A program made the position numbers and the translations under genes. Below are positions 27,496 through 35,828 of a DNA stretch of 64,000 nt, in pieces. The DNA is from G965195345 sp965277625 (GTDB lineage: Bacteria; Pseudomonadota; Gammaproteobacteria; CAKMZV01). Location of the stretch: the NCBI GenBank assembly GCA_965277625.1, contig OZ255827.1, forward strand, positions 1,984,001-2,048,000, in the 5' to 3' direction. The notes below the pieces were generated by a model that saw only the letters and a program-made list of their open reading frames with translations, made no database searches and was not told the DNA's origin. The first letter of the stretch is position 1. Every line of letters begins with the position of its first letter.

Positions 27496-28163
27496 ATTCC
27501 CCTCTTCGGAGGGGTGGCAGGCGAAGCCTGACGGGGTGGTTTCTTCTTTTCAAGGGAATGAAAGACTAAATTCCCCTCCCTCGGAGGGGTGGCAGGCGAA
27601 GCCTGAAGGGGTGGTTTCTTCTTTTAAAGGAGATGATGGGCTAATTCCCCCCCCGGAGGGGTGGCAGGCGATGATGGGCTAAATTCCCCTCTGCGGAGGG
27701 GTGGCAGGCGATGATGGGCCAAATTCCCCTCCCTCGGAGGGGTGGCAGGCGAAGCCTGACGGGGTGGTTCTTCTTTCTAGGGGATGATGGGCTCAATTCC
27801 CCTCCCTCGGAGGGGTGGCAGGCGAAGCCTGACGGGGTGGTTTCTTCTTTCTGATGGAATGAAAGGCTAAATTCCCCTCCCTTGGAGGGGTGGCAGGCGA
27901 AGCCTGACGGGGTGGTTTCTTCTTTCTAAGGAAATGAAAGACTAAATTCCCCTCTGCGGAGAGGTAGCAGGCGATGATGGGCTAAATTCCCCTCTTCGGA
28001 GGGGTGGCAGGCGATGATGGGTTAAATTCCCCTCCTCGGAGGGGTGGCAGGCGAAGCCTGGCGGGGTGGTTTCTTCTTTCTAAGGGGAAGATGGACCAAA
28101 TTCCCCTCTGCGGAGGGGTGGCAGGCGAAGCCTGACGGGGTGGTTTCTTCTTTTTAAGAGTGA
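27496..28163 (+). repeat. Palindromic repeat array A (11 left-type units)
   Basis: Eleven tandem copies of a unit that starts AATTCCCCTC and is about 75 bp when complete; four copies are shortened to about 40 bp. Each full unit has hairpin 1 (CCCCTC..GAGGGG with a 3-4 base variable loop, often TTCG), hairpin 2 (CAGGC-GAA-GCCTG), GGGGTGGTTTCTTC and a linker (CTAAGGGAATGAAAGGCTAA). The units match the left end of the 465-bp DUF559 cassettes. The 22 bp before the first unit (ACCCTTCTTCTATGCAGACTA) also precede array B. Open frames through the array are accidental. Confidence 0.9.
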
Positions 28164-28426
28164 GCTTTCTTATGAATCTTTATTCCGCTGACTTGCAATA
28201 ACTTTTAATTTATTTCTATAAACACTGATAGAGTGGTCTGGTGGCTTGTCACTGTTGGCTTGCAGTTTTTAAATGATTCATAATAATACTTGACAGCATC
28301 GACATGCTCATAACAAATAGGGCGTTGAAGTCATTGTTTTGTAGGCGACGTGTATTGTGGCGATAATTTTTCAAAATATACTTAGATATTTATTCAATGT
28401 GCGAATGGTTTAGCAGGCCTTGTTTG
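28164..28426. other. Intergenic region without a recognised gene
   Basis: AT-rich sequence between array A and the helicase gene. On the minus strand a 41-codon frame from a TTG runs 28374 to 28249 (with LQNNDFNALFVMSMSMLSS), and another short frame overlaps it. Neither is recognised and both lack a clear ribosome-binding site. They may be debris of a lost gene. Confidence 0.4.
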
Positions 28427-29980
28427 TTATCTGCCGCTGTTTATTTTTTGGTGTCTTGTTCGTTTCAATCTATTTAAAATACTCACACATCTATCCAATA
28501 ACTCTTCGTTATCTATTATTACTAAATTTAACCTTTTTCGAGTACGTGTGATATTTTGAAAAAGCATTTTTTCTGCGTCATAATATGTTTGACCTTTATA
28601 GCCCAACTTGCCCCCCTCATCATACTGGAACAAATCATCAATAACTAAGGCAACACCGTCAAATTCCTGTCCTATAACAGCGTGTGATGCCTTCTTTGAA
28701 TCAATAAGATACTCCATATGATGTTCTTTTGTGTGCATTGAAGGCGTAAATTTTAAAACTTCCCAATGATCTTCATCCAAAGAATAGAGATAAGACTTAG
28801 CATCGTTAAGATCTTTAAAATAATTTATTTCTATATTGCCTTTGTCTTCAAATTCCACATTTCGTTTATTACAGAAAAGCATCTTTATAAACGCAGCAAT
28901 TTCTTTATTTGTTCTTATTTTGTCTGTTAGTCTAAGTTCAGGCTGGCTTATTATATTTTTAATTTTAGAATCAATATCACTATATTGTTCCGATTTATGG
29001 AGCGTTTGAACCTTATCGTATGAGAATATACAATTTCCGTTAATTTTTTCTATTTTTTTAACTATATAATTGAACTGATCTTGTTTTAGACGCTGTGCCT
29101 CATCAATAAAAACAGCACCATAATTCGATAAATCGCACTTACTATAGCTCTTAATGGGCAATATTTTCCACCCATCTGTATTTAACTGTTCCTGCCCTTC
29201 ATTCAAATTTCCGCAGTGAATGATTAGTGGTTTACAACCATCCTGAAGAGATTTAACAATGTCATATATTAATAAGGTTTTCCCAGTGCCCGCATTACCA
29301 GTTACCGAGATGAAATTGGAGCCATTTACGGATTTTAAGGAGTTTAATACCTTCTTTTTTATGCCTTCCTGTTGACTTGTTAAAAAGTAATCATTTTGAA
29401 GAAACTTTTGGGTCGAATTAAAAGGTGAAACTAAGTATTCAGAGGGGTCAAATAGGTCATCAATATTTTCAAAATTTTTAGAATTTTGATTTTTTAGTAG
29501 TTTTTTTAAAACTGAAATATTAACTTCCTTTAAGCTATTGTCCTTTTTTAGACGATAAAGTTGTTTCGTCTCTGATACAAAAGACAGATAGTATTTTTGT
29601 TGCTTTTTAATAACATTTAAGTAATGCTTATTCTGTTTTAATTGTTTGAGTATTATATTCTCATTGCCTTTACGCTTTAATTCTATATTAATTAAGCATT
29701 TAGTTCCAAACCTCAGCAAATCAAACTCTTTGCTTATTTGGGGGATTTTGTAACCAACGTAAAACTTGTCGAAAATAATATTTTTTGAACGAAAGTCATA
29801 AAAGTTATCATTAAAATCTCCAGAGCCTTTAGCTTCTTTAAGGCAATTTATTAGAATTTCCAAGTCTCCAACTTCTTGTTCTTTTATCCCAATGCTATAG
29901 TGATTCAAAAAATTTGAATAAATATCTGGATCTAGTGAGTTCTTAGCTTGAACTAAGGATAGAAGATTTATGCTTTTCAA
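28427..29980 (-). CDS. Nuclease-helicase-like ATPase (DUF2075/Schlafen-type)
   Basis: 517 aa. Residues about 80-130 look like a PD-(D/E)xK nuclease core: D87, then E100-L-K102 (INIELKRKG), then a Lys/Gln-rich helix. From about residue 195 there is a superfamily-1-like ATPase of the DUF2075 type: Walker A GNAGTGKT (228-235), Walker B VFIDEAQR (290-297), a motif resembling the family's GLEFD block (AVIGQEFDGVALVIDD, 435-449) and TRTRKRLNLVI near the end. Proteins of this kind occur in phage-defence islands. The start is a TTG whose bases overlap the stop of an upstream ORF. The gene is strongly AT-rich. Exact substrate unknown. Confidence 0.7.
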   Translation of the reverse strand: MKSINLLSLVQAKNSLDPDIYSNFLNHYSIGIKEQEVGDLEILINCLKEAKGSGDFNDNFYDFRSKNIIFDKFYVGYKIPQISKEFDLLRFGTKCLINIELKRKGNENIILKQLKQNKHYLNVIKKQQKYYLSFVSETKQLYRLKKDNSLKEVNISVLKKLLKNQNSKNFENIDDLFDPSEYLVSPFNSTQKFLQNDYFLTSQQEGIKKKVLNSLKSVNGSNFISVTGNAGTGKTLLIYDIVKSLQDGCKPLIIHCGNLNEGQEQLNTDGWKILPIKSYSKCDLSNYGAVFIDEAQRLKQDQFNYIVKKIEKINGNCIFSYDKVQTLHKSEQYSDIDSKIKNIISQPELRLTDKIRTNKEIAAFIKMLFCNKRNVEFEDKGNIEINYFKDLNDAKSYLYSLDEDHWEVLKFTPSMHTKEHHMEYLIDSKKASHAVIGQEFDGVALVIDDLFQYDEGGKLGYKGQTYYDAEKMLFQNITRTRKRLNLVIIDNEELLDRCVSILNRLKRTRHQKINSGR

Positions 29981-30087
29981 TTTAATACCCCGTGTTTATT
30001 GCTTTCGTGACTTGTGGGCACCCAAAACCTACGCTTTTTAATGCTGTCAATTAATTGCTGCGCTAATTCGGTAAGGGTTTTGCTCAT
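29977..30087 (-). pseudogene. Remnant ORF, N-terminal fragment of an ATP-binding protein?
   Basis: A 36-codon frame starting MSKTLTELAQQLIDSIKK. This N-terminus resembles AAA-type ATP-binding proteins found in restriction or defence operons, which normally continue into a Walker A motif. Here that continuation is absent and the frame ends after 18 unrelated residues, overlapping the start of the helicase gene. It looks like the leading scrap of a deleted gene. The identification is from memory of the family and is uncertain. Confidence 0.35.
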
Positions 30088-30088
30088 T

Positions 30089-30253
30089 CTATGCCTCCAC
30101 TTTCTCAGATTTAAGAAAGTTGAGTAGAAAGTCGCGGTAATATTGGTTATCGCTGTCATCGTTAGCGAATTGCCAAATTTGGCTTTGCAACTCTTTGCGT
30201 TGTACGTTATTAGTGATGTAGATAGTAGGGTAAGTGTGGGCAATTAAGAGCAT
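30089..30253 (-). pseudogene. Remnant ORF, C-terminal fragment
   Basis: A 54-codon frame ending QYYRDFLLNFLKSEKVEA, with its stop 1 bp before the ATG of the next frame, the spacing of an operon. It looks like the 3' end of a larger gene or a small intact ORF; the protein is not recognised. Array B begins about 110 bp upstream of it. Confidence 0.35.
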
Positions 30254-30362
30254 TTTTCTAATCCAGTGATTTTATTTTAGCGCATTATGCTCCCCTTATG
30301 CTAAGAGCATTTGAGCTCTGATCAATACTCATGACCAAATTACCCTTCTTCTATGCAGACTA

Positions 30363-30804
30363 AATTCCCCTCCTTCGGAGGGGTGGCAGGCGAAGCCTGA
30401 CGGGGTGGTTTCTTCTTTCTAAGGGAATGAAAGTCTAAATTCCCCTCTGCGGAGGGGTGGCAGGCGAAGCCTGGTGGGGTGGTTTCTTCTTTCTAAGGGA
30501 ATGAAAGTCTAAATTCCCCTCTGCGGAGGGGTGGCAGGCGAAGCCTGACGGGGTGGTTTCTTCTTTCTAAGCGGATGAAAGGCTAAATTCCCCTCCTTCG
30601 GAGGGGTGGCAGGCGAAGCCTGACGGGGTGGTTCTTCTTTCTAAGGGAATGAAGAGCTAATTCCCCTCCTTCGGAGGGGTGGCAGGCGAAGCCTGACGGG
30701 GTGGTTCTTCTTTCTAAGGGAATGAAGAGCTAATTCCCCTCCTTCGGAGGGGTGGCAGGCGAAGCCTGGCGGGGTGGTTCTTCTTTCTAAGGGAATGAAG
30801 AGCT
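30363..30804 (+). repeat. Palindromic repeat array B (6 left-type units)
   Basis: Six tandem units of about 74-76 bp of the same left type as array A: hairpin 1, hairpin 2, then TGGTTTCTTCTTTCTAAGG and the linker. Hairpin loops vary (CCTTCGG, CTGCGG) while the stems stay intact. The array runs straight into an internally deleted copy of the DUF559 cassette. Confidence 0.9.
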
Positions 30805-30952
30805 AATTCCCCTCCTTCGGAGGGGTGGCAGGCGAAGCCTGGCGGGGTGGTTTCTTCTATTTAAGGATGGTCTATGAGAATAACAAAGAATTATAAACCA
30901 TTACTTTAGAGACCACCCCGCCCTAACGGGCACCCCTCCAGAGGAGGGGAAT
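30805..30952 (+). mobile_element. Internally deleted DUF559 cassette (148 bp)
   Basis: It has a left end identical in plan to the 465-bp cassettes, then the first eleven codons of the endonuclease gene (MRITKNYKPLL, ATG at 30874, stop TAG 30907-30909). It then jumps directly to the right end (GAGACCACCCCGCCC...GAGGGGAAT). About 320 bp of coding sequence are missing. Loss of the interior with both ends kept is the structure of a MITE-like derivative. Confidence 0.8.
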
Positions 30953-30990
30953 GGACGGCTCAATTCCCCTCTTCGGGGGGAGCAGACGAA

Positions 30991-31022
30991 GGAGACAGTC
31001 GTGGGTTTTACATTGAGCATTT
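30991..31022. repeat. 32-bp dispersed repeat, copy 1
   Basis: A 32-bp stretch (GGAGACAGTCGTGGGTTTTA plus 12 bp) that recurs at 36356-36387 with one mismatch. Both copies lie just to the right of right-type cassette ends, so it may belong to an ancestral flank or to the outer boundary of the arrays. Confidence 0.75.
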
Positions 31023-31055
31023 ATGTTGGCAATAGATAGTGCAACAAAACAGACT

Positions 31056-31107
31056 ATAAAACCCCATAATTTGATTTACTTCGTTGAAGTTGATTATGAG
31101 GTTTTAT
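31056..31107 (-). terminator. Terminator after the membrane-protein gene
   Basis: A 15-bp inverted repeat (ATAAAACCCCATAAT / ATTATGAGGTTTTAT, one mismatch) with a smaller stem (ACTTC-GTT-GAAGT) in the loop, about 15 bp after the stop at 31122. In the minus direction the stem ends in GGGGTTTTAT. Confidence 0.6.
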
Positions 31108-31121
31108 AATGTGATTTGACT

Positions 31122-31577
31122 TTAGACATTTGTTTTTCGACGTCGTAATTTGCCAGTCATTTTTAATCCATCACGCATATTCATACCCATTAATGTCAAA
31201 TTGATAGCGCCTGCTAACAGCTCAATTCCTTGTACGATATAAAAAGTTGAATCAAATGATCCAACAGCCGCCCAATTATTTAGAAAGATAGCACAAGGCG
31301 TTAACACCAACAATCCATTTGCGGCGATAAACGGCATTCGCTTTTTTTTATCACTGATCAATCCACCCACTCTGTTTTTTGACAAAGCAAAGCCAGTTCC
31401 TCCAACCATAGCCATGGTTGGAATTAAGATAAATAATCCAGGGGTGACGATTAAACTTTTAATTTTTGCAACTGATTCAGCTGAACCAAAAAGCTCGACT
31501 AATATGGTTGAACTGAAAAAAGTCGCTATGCAAAGAGTCGCAACGATGGCCACGATAAAATGTATTTTACTTTTCAC
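31122..31577 (-). CDS. Four-helix membrane protein, divergent from MarR gene
   Basis: 151 aa, family not recognised. Four hydrophobic segments (about 7-27, 44-62, 83-103 and 112-132), with a cluster of Lys/Arg between helices 2 and 3 and at the C-terminus (KLRRRKTNV). The start is GTG, 9 bp after AGGAGG. It is divergent from the MarR-type gene, and both share a gap with two operator-like palindromes, so it is probably that regulator's target. Confidence 0.7.
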   Translation of the reverse strand: MKSKIHFIVAIVATLCIATFFSSTILVELFGSAESVAKIKSLIVTPGLFILIPTMAMVGGTGFALSKNRVGGLISDKKKRMPFIAANGLLVLTPCAIFLNNWAAVGSFDSTFYIVQGIELLAGAINLTLMGMNMRDGLKMTGKLRRRKTNV

Positions 31578-31601
31578 TATTAGTATCCTCCTGATATAAA
31601 A

Positions 31602-31656
31602 TGACAGTATGTTGTCATTTTATATCATACTCTCATGAGTTGACAACATATTGTCA
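31602..31656. promoter_or_regulatory. Two MarR operator-like palindromes
   Basis: TGACAGTATGTTGTCA (31602-31617) and the perfect palindrome TGACAACATATTGTCA (31641-31656), centres 39 bp apart, in the 99-bp gap between the divergent genes. Length, symmetry and position fit a dimeric winged-helix repressor binding both promoters. TTGACA at 31640-31645 within the second site could be the -35 of the plus-strand gene. Confidence 0.65.
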
Positions 31657-31676
31657 CATTATTTAAAGAATCTATT

Positions 31677-32120
31677 ATGAAACGTACTCAACAAGGCACC
31701 TTACTAACCGAAATAATACTGGAAACATTTAAATTAAATGGCTTGCTGGTATCAGCTGGAGATCAATTAACCAAAGAATTAGGTATAACCAGTGCACGTT
31801 GGAAGGTACTTGGGGCGCTATCAAATGAAGCTCGGGCATTGACTGTGCCTGAAATAGCTCGAAAGATGGGGCAGTCAAGGCAAGCCGTTCAAAGGCTGGC
31901 TAATGAGATGGTAAAAAGTGGATTACTCGTAACCCAACATAACCCTAATCATCAACGTGCGAAATTACTGATACTTACCAGCAAAGGCCAAGACACCTTT
32001 GACAAAGTCATGGCAAAACAAACACCCTGGGTGAATGATATCGCAAATGAAATTAATGAAACCGAGTTGCAATCAACGCTTGACGCATTGAAAGTGCTTA
32101 ATAATCATTTAGACTCATAG
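31677..32120 (+). CDS. MarR-family transcriptional regulator
   Basis: 147 aa. Winged helix-turn-helix at about 40-105: helices ITSARWKVLGAL, LTVPEIARKMGQSRQAVQRLANEM, then the wing (HQRAKLLILTSKGQ). N- and C-terminal helices form the dimer interface. The MarR family includes repressors released by small phenolic or oxidising ligands; no ligand can be inferred. The two palindromes upstream make autoregulation and control of the divergent membrane protein likely. Confidence 0.9.
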   Translation: MKRTQQGTLLTEIILETFKLNGLLVSAGDQLTKELGITSARWKVLGALSNEARALTVPEIARKMGQSRQAVQRLANEMVKSGLLVTQHNPNHQRAKLLILTSKGQDTFDKVMAKQTPWVNDIANEINETELQSTLDALKVLNNHLDS

Positions 32121-32233
32121 CAACAAATAAGCCCTAGCGACTCAACGTTTTGAGTATATGTGCAAGTTGACCAACCACACCAAAAGATGTGAGTTTATTT
32201 GGCTTCAGCCTCTTACTATATCGCGGCGACCAC

Positions 32234-32779
32234 TCAAGCTCTCGACCTTGCTGATTTTCCTATTGGTGGCATCATGCCATGTTCTTCAATACGTAACCCA
32301 TAATATAAATGACCGACCTGACGACCATCGAATTCGATAATTTTTGGCATATGCCCCCATTTTTCAAAACCAAATCTTTCCAAAAAATTAATGCTCGCTT
32401 GATTACTTTCAACAAGCATGGCTATGAGCGTTTTAATTTGCAACGATGGGCAATGATCAATAGCATACTTTAGGAGGCTCGACCCTATGCCTTGATGATG
32501 ATGCTTAAAGTGTACATAGAAACTAACCTCAGCAGTGCGACATAGCGCCTTACGACCAGGACGGTATTCACTTAGTGTTAAGTACCCAACAATAGTATCA
32601 TTGACTGTTGCAACCACGATCGGATATTTTTCGGGCGGGTGCTGCTCAAACCATTCAATCCTATTGTTTACATCGAAGGTTGAAATGTCCGCTGTCCGAT
32701 CTCCAGCTGTTATTGCTTGGTTATAGATATCGACAATGCCACCAAGATCATCCAGATTTGCTATTCTTATATTTATCAT
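32234..32779 (-). CDS. GNAT N-acetyltransferase (phosphinothricin/Met-sulfoximine type)
   Basis: 181 aa. It has the GNAT acetyl-CoA-binding motif A (YVHFKHHHQGIGSSLLKYAI, about 89-108) and the pattern of the pat/YncA subgroup: IRIANLDDLGGIVDIYNQAI at the start, NRIEWFEQHPPEKYPIVVA, then AMLVESNQASINFLERFGFEKWG and YYGLRIEE near the end. This subgroup acetylates amino-acid analogues such as phosphinothricin or methionine sulfoximine. The last roughly 18 residues extend beyond the usual end. It appears monocistronic. Confidence 0.85.
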   Translation of the reverse strand: MINIRIANLDDLGGIVDIYNQAITAGDRTADISTFDVNNRIEWFEQHPPEKYPIVVATVNDTIVGYLTLSEYRPGRKALCRTAEVSFYVHFKHHHQGIGSSLLKYAIDHCPSLQIKTLIAMLVESNQASINFLERFGFEKWGHMPKIIEFDGRQVGHLYYGLRIEEHGMMPPIGKSARSRA

Positions 32780-32867
32780 TTGATACTAAGGTTTTGCGCC
32801 AAGAGCTCACGAATCAAGGAAAGTGTTCCTCGCCAAAGTCAACCAACATCTGGTTGCTATAGATGAT

Positions 32868-33233
32868 CTATGGCGCAATATAAATTGCTTTACCTGTTAT
32901 AGTCTCTGCAGTACCTTGACCGCCTACATATGTTGAGCTATTTTGACCAGTTGACTCAATAAGCACGCCGTTTGCCCCAATCTTCGCTGCTTGACTTTTT
33001 AGTTCTTCTATAGCATATTCTACTGACCCTTGTTCAGTCAATCCTGAATTGCTTGATGCTTTAACTATTCCAATTATTTCATACTCTTCGGGAGGCTTTA
33101 GGTATAAACTGACTTGGCTAGGTTCAATAGAAGGTTTAACTTCTCCAACAACAATAGATGATCCTGTTGCACAACCGCCCACCAGATTAAGCATCAGCAA
33201 ATAAAACAGTAGATTAAGGTTAAGTCGTTTCAT
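32868..33233 (-). CDS. Small lipoprotein
   Basis: 121 aa from ATG 33233, which has a GGAGGA site at good spacing; an upstream in-frame start would run into a hairpin. A signal peptide ends in the lipobox LVGGC (Cys at about 20). The mature part has a compact domain (EEYEIIGIVKASSN, then AIEELKSQAAKIGANGVLIEST) of the kind seen in small heavy-metal-binding or DUF4156-like lipoproteins. Function unknown; probably outer-membrane anchored. Confidence 0.75.
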   Translation of the reverse strand: MKRLNLNLLFYLLMLNLVGGCATGSSIVVGEVKPSIEPSQVSLYLKPPEEYEIIGIVKASSNSGLTEQGSVEYAIEELKSQAAKIGANGVLIESTGQNSSTYVGGQGTAETITGKAIYIAP

Positions 33234-33263
33234 ATATTTTTCCTCCGAATCGTCGTCTAAAAT

Positions 33264-33296
33264 CAAATACCACCCGATGGTAGCAATTGGTATTTG
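33264..33296 (-). terminator. Hairpin between rloB and the lipoprotein gene
   Basis: 9-bp perfect stem CAAATACCA / TGGTATTTG with a 15-base loop, followed by ATTTTA in the minus direction. It could end transcription from the ATPase/rloB pair about 230 bp upstream. The rest of the 33297-33529 gap holds no gene that I recognise. Confidence 0.45.
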
Positions 33297-33529
33297 AGTG
33301 CAATATTGATAAGCGTCTTCTTCATTTTCAATACTTGGCCATTGTGGCTAGCATTCTCTGACCCCTGTTTTTTATAATTTTCATCGTATTTTCCCTGAAT
33401 GCTGCTCACATCAAAAGTGTGGTGACCTTAACCATTGGTCGCCTATCTCCATTGAAAATCACGCGTTTACTCATTTTAGTTAATCTAATTTGTCTGAAAA
33501 TTTGGTAGTTTGTGGCATACCCACCTTTA

Positions 33530-34174
33530 TCACTTCTTAATGTTTTGCAGATATTCAACTAGTATATGTAGGTTTGTTGATGGATTGTTAAATACCTCTT
33601 CACTATTTTTTATTTGAATTTTATTCGCATTTTTTTTGGCTTTTTCTAATTTATCCCAAAGTTTTGAGAACAAGTTGGTTGATTTTTTAGAATAATCAGG
33701 CATACACTTGCGAAGATCATTTATAACTAATACACAAGCGGATTTTTTGCCAGATGCTATATAAGGCTTAGTAGTATACTTAAAATGCAGAAGAACCCAG
33801 TACTCAAAGCATGGGTCTGAAGTTGAGGCGTAAATCTTTAATTCAGGAGGCTGTTCTGATATTTGACTTAATGTGTCATCAAATGATTTGTGACTATCTC
33901 GATCAAAAACGCAATATATCCTATCAAATGGATCATCCATTTTTTTTGCACTTTTAGATAATTCCTTAGCCTGTTTTAAATTACTAATTGGTGCAGAGCC
34001 ACTGACATCAATTTTGATATTTATTGAGCTTAGTTTATAGTGTTTAAGTAACCCTTCAAAATATAAACATTCAGTCTCTCCTTCACATAGTATCAAGACC
34101 TTATCATACATTTCTCTGATTGGCTTTTTTCTTTTTAACTCTGCCTGTTTACGAGGCCGCCTTTTGGATGACAT
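33530..34174 (-). CDS. rloB: RloB-like TOPRIM-type protein
   Basis: 214 aa. A Lys/Arg-rich N-terminus is followed by LILCEGETECLYFEGLL (Glu31 and Glu35 region) and, about 55 residues on, FDRIYCVFDRDSHKSF (Asp91/Asp93). This acidic layout is that of RloB/AbiL-type proteins, thought to be TOPRIM-like nucleases. The block STSDPCFEYWVLLHF is also typical. It lies 12 bp after an ABC-type ATPase gene, the arrangement of AbiL/RloAB-like phage-exclusion pairs. AT-rich. Confidence 0.8.
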   Translation of the reverse strand: MSSKRRPRKQAELKRKKPIREMYDKVLILCEGETECLYFEGLLKHYKLSSINIKIDVSGSAPISNLKQAKELSKSAKKMDDPFDRIYCVFDRDSHKSFDDTLSQISEQPPELKIYASTSDPCFEYWVLLHFKYTTKPYIASGKKSACVLVINDLRKCMPDYSKKSTNLFSKLWDKLEKAKKNANKIQIKNSEEVFNNPSTNLHILVEYLQNIKK

Positions 34175-34186
34175 AATTACAACCAG

Positions 34187-35452
34187 CTAAGACAACCAGC
34201 TAAGCTCATCATTATCCAAGTATGGCACAGCACCATATCTACCTGACAAATAATGTTCCTTAAAATTTTCTCTACCCTTTTTAGGACTAAAGTCAGTTAG
34301 AGGATATAAGATAGTTTCTTGATTTTTATTACTTTTTTCACAAAACCAAATTTGGTCTCTACGGAATATATCCTTATTAAGGATTGATGTATCATGGGTA
34401 CTAAAGATCAACTGTGCATTCTTAGGATTTGTGTAAGGATTGTGGAATAAATCAATTAAATGTTTTAATAACGACGGGTGCAAACTATAATTGAGCTCAT
34501 CAATAACCAAAATATACCCATTTTTCAATATATCAATCAGTGGTCCTGATAGCGCAAAAATCGCTTGTGTTCCTTGTGATTCTTGATTCAAATCAATCTC
34601 CACTTCTTCACCTTGCTCTGTTAAATGAATTGTTTTTATTCTTATAGCTTCATTAGCCAAATTTTGCCTTATGATTTCTTCAATCTCCTTTGGTATTTCT
34701 TCAGAAAAATGAATATCGCTTGATTCAATTTTAATATTATCTATATCAAGGTCTGCTGCTTTTAAGAATGATAGAACTTGTTCTTTTGATTTATCTTTGT
34801 TACAGATAGATTTAGTATATGCATCATCAATATGAATTGGCATCAGTACTATATTTAAATATTTGAAAAACCAGTCATAAATTGGAGATAACCGTTCGCT
34901 ATTAAGTTGGATTGCCGTAGATAAGAATAGTGCATTAGATCGAGTGACTTGTTGCCATACTTTCCTTTGGCCGCCTAAAAAATTACTAAATTTATAGTTA
35001 TAACTCTCAGTATCCTCATCATATATTCTATGAAACCATGTTTGCGCTCGACCTTTTGGAAATACAAACAACCACTCTTCATATACTTTTTCTTTAGAAG
35101 CTACAAAACCATACTGATATTTTATTCCTTCGTATATAAAAATTATTTCAAATTCAGTACTCTGGCTTCGTAAGTTTTTATCAAACAAAAAGGGGGTCAC
35201 GGGTAATTCAGATCCCTTTTGCATGGATGATGCAGAATTACATACAATTTGCTTCATTGCAAGTAGGCTTTTAATTAAATTACTTTTACCAGAAGCATTT
35301 GCCCCATAAATCACTGTTGAACGTAACAATTTTAAATTCAGATCTGTAGAAAATGTATTTTGTTCTAATTCATTAGATTTGTTTCTAACAGTACTTAAAA
35401 CTTGCCTTTCCTTTATCGAATGAAAATTTTTAACAGAATATTCAATTAGCAT
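34187..35452 (-). CDS. AAA/ABC-type ATPase, partner of RloB
   Basis: 421 aa. It starts MLIEYSVKNFHSIKERQVLS, a typical SMC/RecF-like opening. Walker A is GANASGKS (50-57); a signature-like ESQGTQAIFALSGPL precedes Walker B ILVIDELNYSLHPSL, and FSTHDTSIL is the H-loop. No coiled coil of note. Together with RloB it forms an ATPase plus TOPRIM module similar to AbiL and, more distantly, OLD and PARIS systems. Such ATPases usually sense infection and license the nuclease; that role is inferred from family. Confidence 0.8.
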   Translation of the reverse strand: MLIEYSVKNFHSIKERQVLSTVRNKSNELEQNTFSTDLNLKLLRSTVIYGANASGKSNLIKSLLAMKQIVCNSASSMQKGSELPVTPFLFDKNLRSQSTEFEIIFIYEGIKYQYGFVASKEKVYEEWLFVFPKGRAQTWFHRIYDEDTESYNYKFSNFLGGQRKVWQQVTRSNALFLSTAIQLNSERLSPIYDWFFKYLNIVLMPIHIDDAYTKSICNKDKSKEQVLSFLKAADLDIDNIKIESSDIHFSEEIPKEIEEIIRQNLANEAIRIKTIHLTEQGEEVEIDLNQESQGTQAIFALSGPLIDILKNGYILVIDELNYSLHPSLLKHLIDLFHNPYTNPKNAQLIFSTHDTSILNKDIFRRDQIWFCEKSNKNQETILYPLTDFSPKKGRENFKEHYLSGRYGAVPYLDNDELSWLS

Positions 35453-35828
35453 AATATTTAATTTTGAGTGTGTTTTTTGGCATATTTTACCATATTTTTA
35501 ATTTTAAACGCTAACCAATCAGTTTATCCCATGAGTTAGACTAGTTTTTTATGCTTTTTTCAGACTTTCTTATAACATTTAAAATTACCAATCATAGTTA
35601 TAGTTTCGAAAGTTCAACTAACTATCCTATTACTGAGGTTCTGATGGGCTGTATCTATTCTTTAAAGCACGATTTAACCCAAAATAGATCCAGAATGGAC
35701 TCGTTCCGAAGAGTTTTATCTATGAATCATAAGTGTGATTACTACATAATACGAGAATTGAAAGTGCATGGGGCTATGTCATTGAACGGCTTTTTTACAA
35801 CAATTTTTGCGATAAATCAGGAGGCAAT

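Noticed and set aside
27490..28163. Possible CRISPR array
   Set aside because: The repeats are about 75 bp, contiguous and palindromic, with repeated linkers instead of unique spacers, and no cas genes are present.
32121..32233. Gene between the MarR and GNAT genes
   Set aside because: Only a 60-codon frame overlapping the GNAT gene is present, with no support.
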